A stretch of DNA of 34,116 bases from Saprospirales bacterium (GTDB taxonomy: Bacteria; Bacteroidota; Bacteroidia; Chitinophagales; Saprospiraceae): assembly GCA_007693915.1 (NCBI GenBank), contig RECS01000079.1, forward strand, positions 1 through 34,116. Reading direction: 5' to 3'. The translations under genes and the position numbers were made by a program. The notes below the pieces were generated by a model, which was not told the DNA's origin, did not search any database, and saw only the letters and a program-made list of their open reading frames with translations. This document shows, in pieces, positions 32,975 to 34,116 of the stretch (the first letter of the stretch is position 1; each line of letters opens with the position of its first letter).

Positions 32975-34116
32975 ATGTATTATTGCTGTCATTCACATTT
33001 CAGTTTGCGGTACGGGACACTTTCTCCCGAAGCATTAGCAGAACAAGCTACCAAGTTAGGAGCAGATACTTTAATACTGGCTGACATCAATAACAGCTCG
33101 GGGATTTTTTCCTTTATACGCGCCTGTGAAAAAAGAGGCATCCATCCCATAGTCGGTATTGATTTCCGACGAGGAACTGATCACTGCTTTACTGCTCTCG
33201 CTGCCAATGAAACCGGCTTTTACCATATCTGCAAACTACTTACTGAAATGTCGCTCAACGATCAGCCTGCTCCCCGCAAAGCTCCTCTTATGGAGGGCAC
33301 CATCATAGCCTACAGCAAATTACCGCGCGAAGGACTAAGCGAAAATGAATACCTGCTCATCAATCCCCTTGCTCCGTCACCCCTCCGGACAGACCTGCAC
33401 AACATCCATCCCGATCAACTCCTCTGCTGGCAGCAAATCACTTTTCCGGACAAGCGCGGATTTCAATTGCACCGCTTGCTGCGCTGTATTGATCTGAATA
33501 TTGTCGGCAGTAAATTGCCCGATTCAGCGCGCTCCGATCACCGGGCAACACCTCCCGATCCGGAACAGGAAAAAGAATGGAATAAGCGCTTTGATCAGCT
33601 ATTGAAAAATACACGCAAGGTATTGGAATCCTGTCATTTTCGTCTGCAAACAGGAAGTGTAAACAACCGCAACAGCTTTACCGGCAGTCCTGCGGCTGAC
33701 AGAGAACTGTTGTTCAAGCTCTGCAGAGAGGGTTTGAAGCTGCGCTACTCGTCTGCAGATAAACGCGCAAAAGAACGCCTGGAAAAAGAACTACAGGTCA
33801 TCGACCGTCTGGGGTTTTCGACTTACTTTCTCATCACCTGGGACATCGTCCGCTATGCGCGCACCTCCGGATTTTATCATGTGGGCAGGGGTAGCGGAGC
33901 CAACTCTATCGCTGCCTATTGCCTTTACATCACTGATGTAGATCCGCTGGAGCTCGATCTGTACTTTGAGCGATTTATCAATCCCCACCGGACATCACCA
34001 CCCGATTTTGATATTGATTTTTCATGGAATGAGAGAGATCAGGTAACGGATTATGTGTTCAAAAGGTACGGAGAGGAGCATACGGCTCTTCTGGCGACTT
34101 ACAATACTTTCGGTCT
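32975..34116 (+). CDS. DNA polymerase III alpha subunit, second (DnaE2-like) type, 5' part
   Basis: The frame opens at ATG 32975 and is still open at the window edge, so 380 codons of about 1000 are seen. It starts directly with a PHP domain: YYCHSHFSLRYGTLSPEALA with the HxH pair His5/His7, LADINNSSGI, and HPIVGIDF. The second PHP motif is degenerate. The polymerase palm begins with FSTYFLITWDIV, GRGSGANS (304-311) and the catalytic PDFDIDF (343-349). The main DnaE of this phylum, as I recall it, carries an N-terminal proofreading exonuclease; this one does not and resembles the short alternative DnaE found with Y-family polymerases. Sampled lines have 50-58% G+C against about 38% in nusB, so codon use differs. 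Regulation by damage is inference from the promoter array. Confidence 0.88.
   Translation, partial: MYYCCHSHFSLRYGTLSPEALAEQATKLGADTLILADINNSSGIFSFIRACEKRGIHPIVGIDFRRGTDHCFTALAANETGFYHICKLLTEMSLNDQPAPRKAPLMEGTIIAYSKLPREGLSENEYLLINPLAPSPLRTDLHNIHPDQLLCWQQITFPDKRGFQLHRLLRCIDLNIVGSKLPDSARSDHRATPPDPEQEKEWNKRFDQLLKNTRKVLESCHFRLQTGSVNNRNSFTGSPAADRELLFKLCREGLKLRYSSADKRAKERLEKELQVIDRLGFSTYFLITWDIVRYARTSGFYHVGRGSGANSIAAYCLYITDVDPLELDLYFERFINPHRTSPPDFDIDFSWNERDQVTDYVFKRYGEEHTALLATYNTFG

Noticed and set aside
32899-33084. 61-codon + strand ORF over the dnaE start
   Set aside because: It is out of frame with the dnaE product, whose PHP domain reads through the same bases.
1-34116. Mobile element, prophage, CRISPR or rRNA/tRNA genes
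   Set aside because: No transposase motifs, terminal inverted repeats, regularly spaced repeats with spacers, or tRNA cloverleaf signals were seen by eye on either strand.

Overview
The window looks like chromosomal core DNA of a member of the Bacteroidota. The evidence is: promoter -7 elements of the TAnnTTTG type (412, 5259, 20062, 21871, 32945); A/T-rich start regions without Shine-Dalgarno sequences; a long-form NusB; an S46 dipeptidyl-peptidase; GldA/GldF/GldG homologues; a DUF3098 protein between ftsX and uppP; and a second-type DnaE. A class II HMG-CoA reductase beside a type 2 IPP isomerase shows that the organism uses the mevalonate route. This is compatible with Saprospiria/Cytophagia/Flavobacteriia-like lineages, but I cannot fix the class. 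No tRNA, rRNA, CRISPR array, insertion sequence or phage gene was seen.

Layout. 1-5182: an orphan RskA-type anti-sigma factor (+) converges on a minus-strand block, nrnA - FKBP lipoprotein - terminator - prfB - second FKBP. prfB is a programmed +1 frameshift gene. 5292-8163: ndk with its own terminator, then an S46 peptidase (+) whose stop codon overlaps that of mutS2 (-). 8160-19386: a long minus-strand stretch read ftsX - DUF3098 - uppP - truB - gldA - gldF - gldG, then DUF4340 - zinc phospholipase C-like, then mutS2. It covers cell division, undecaprenyl-phosphate recycling, tRNA modification and an ABC-2 type (gliding-associated) transporter. 19387-20237: an 850-bp gap that ends in the long leader of a DEAD-box helicase. 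20238-27835 (+): DEAD helicase, purA, nusB, guaA, a periplasmic-binding-fold lipoprotein and a TrmH/SpoU methyltransferase. 27827-30962 (-): two tiny paralogous membrane proteins, then the mevalonate pair fni - mvaA. 31156-34116 (+): tsaE, an alanine-dehydrogenase-like gene, and the 5' part of a second-type dnaE that runs off the window.

Most genes are housekeeping genes. The points most worth a second look are: (1) an 11-bp phased series of ATC-centred repeats laid exactly over the promoter of the alternative dnaE; (2) the prfB frameshift site, which keeps a perfect internal AGGAGG and CTT slip codon but has UAA instead of the usual UGA; (3) the gldAFG-DUF4340-phospholipase neighbourhood; (4) the pair of tiny two-helix membrane proteins; (5) an alanine-dehydrogenase homologue with Gln in place of the active-site His. 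Everything was read by eye; no alignment or database search was run.
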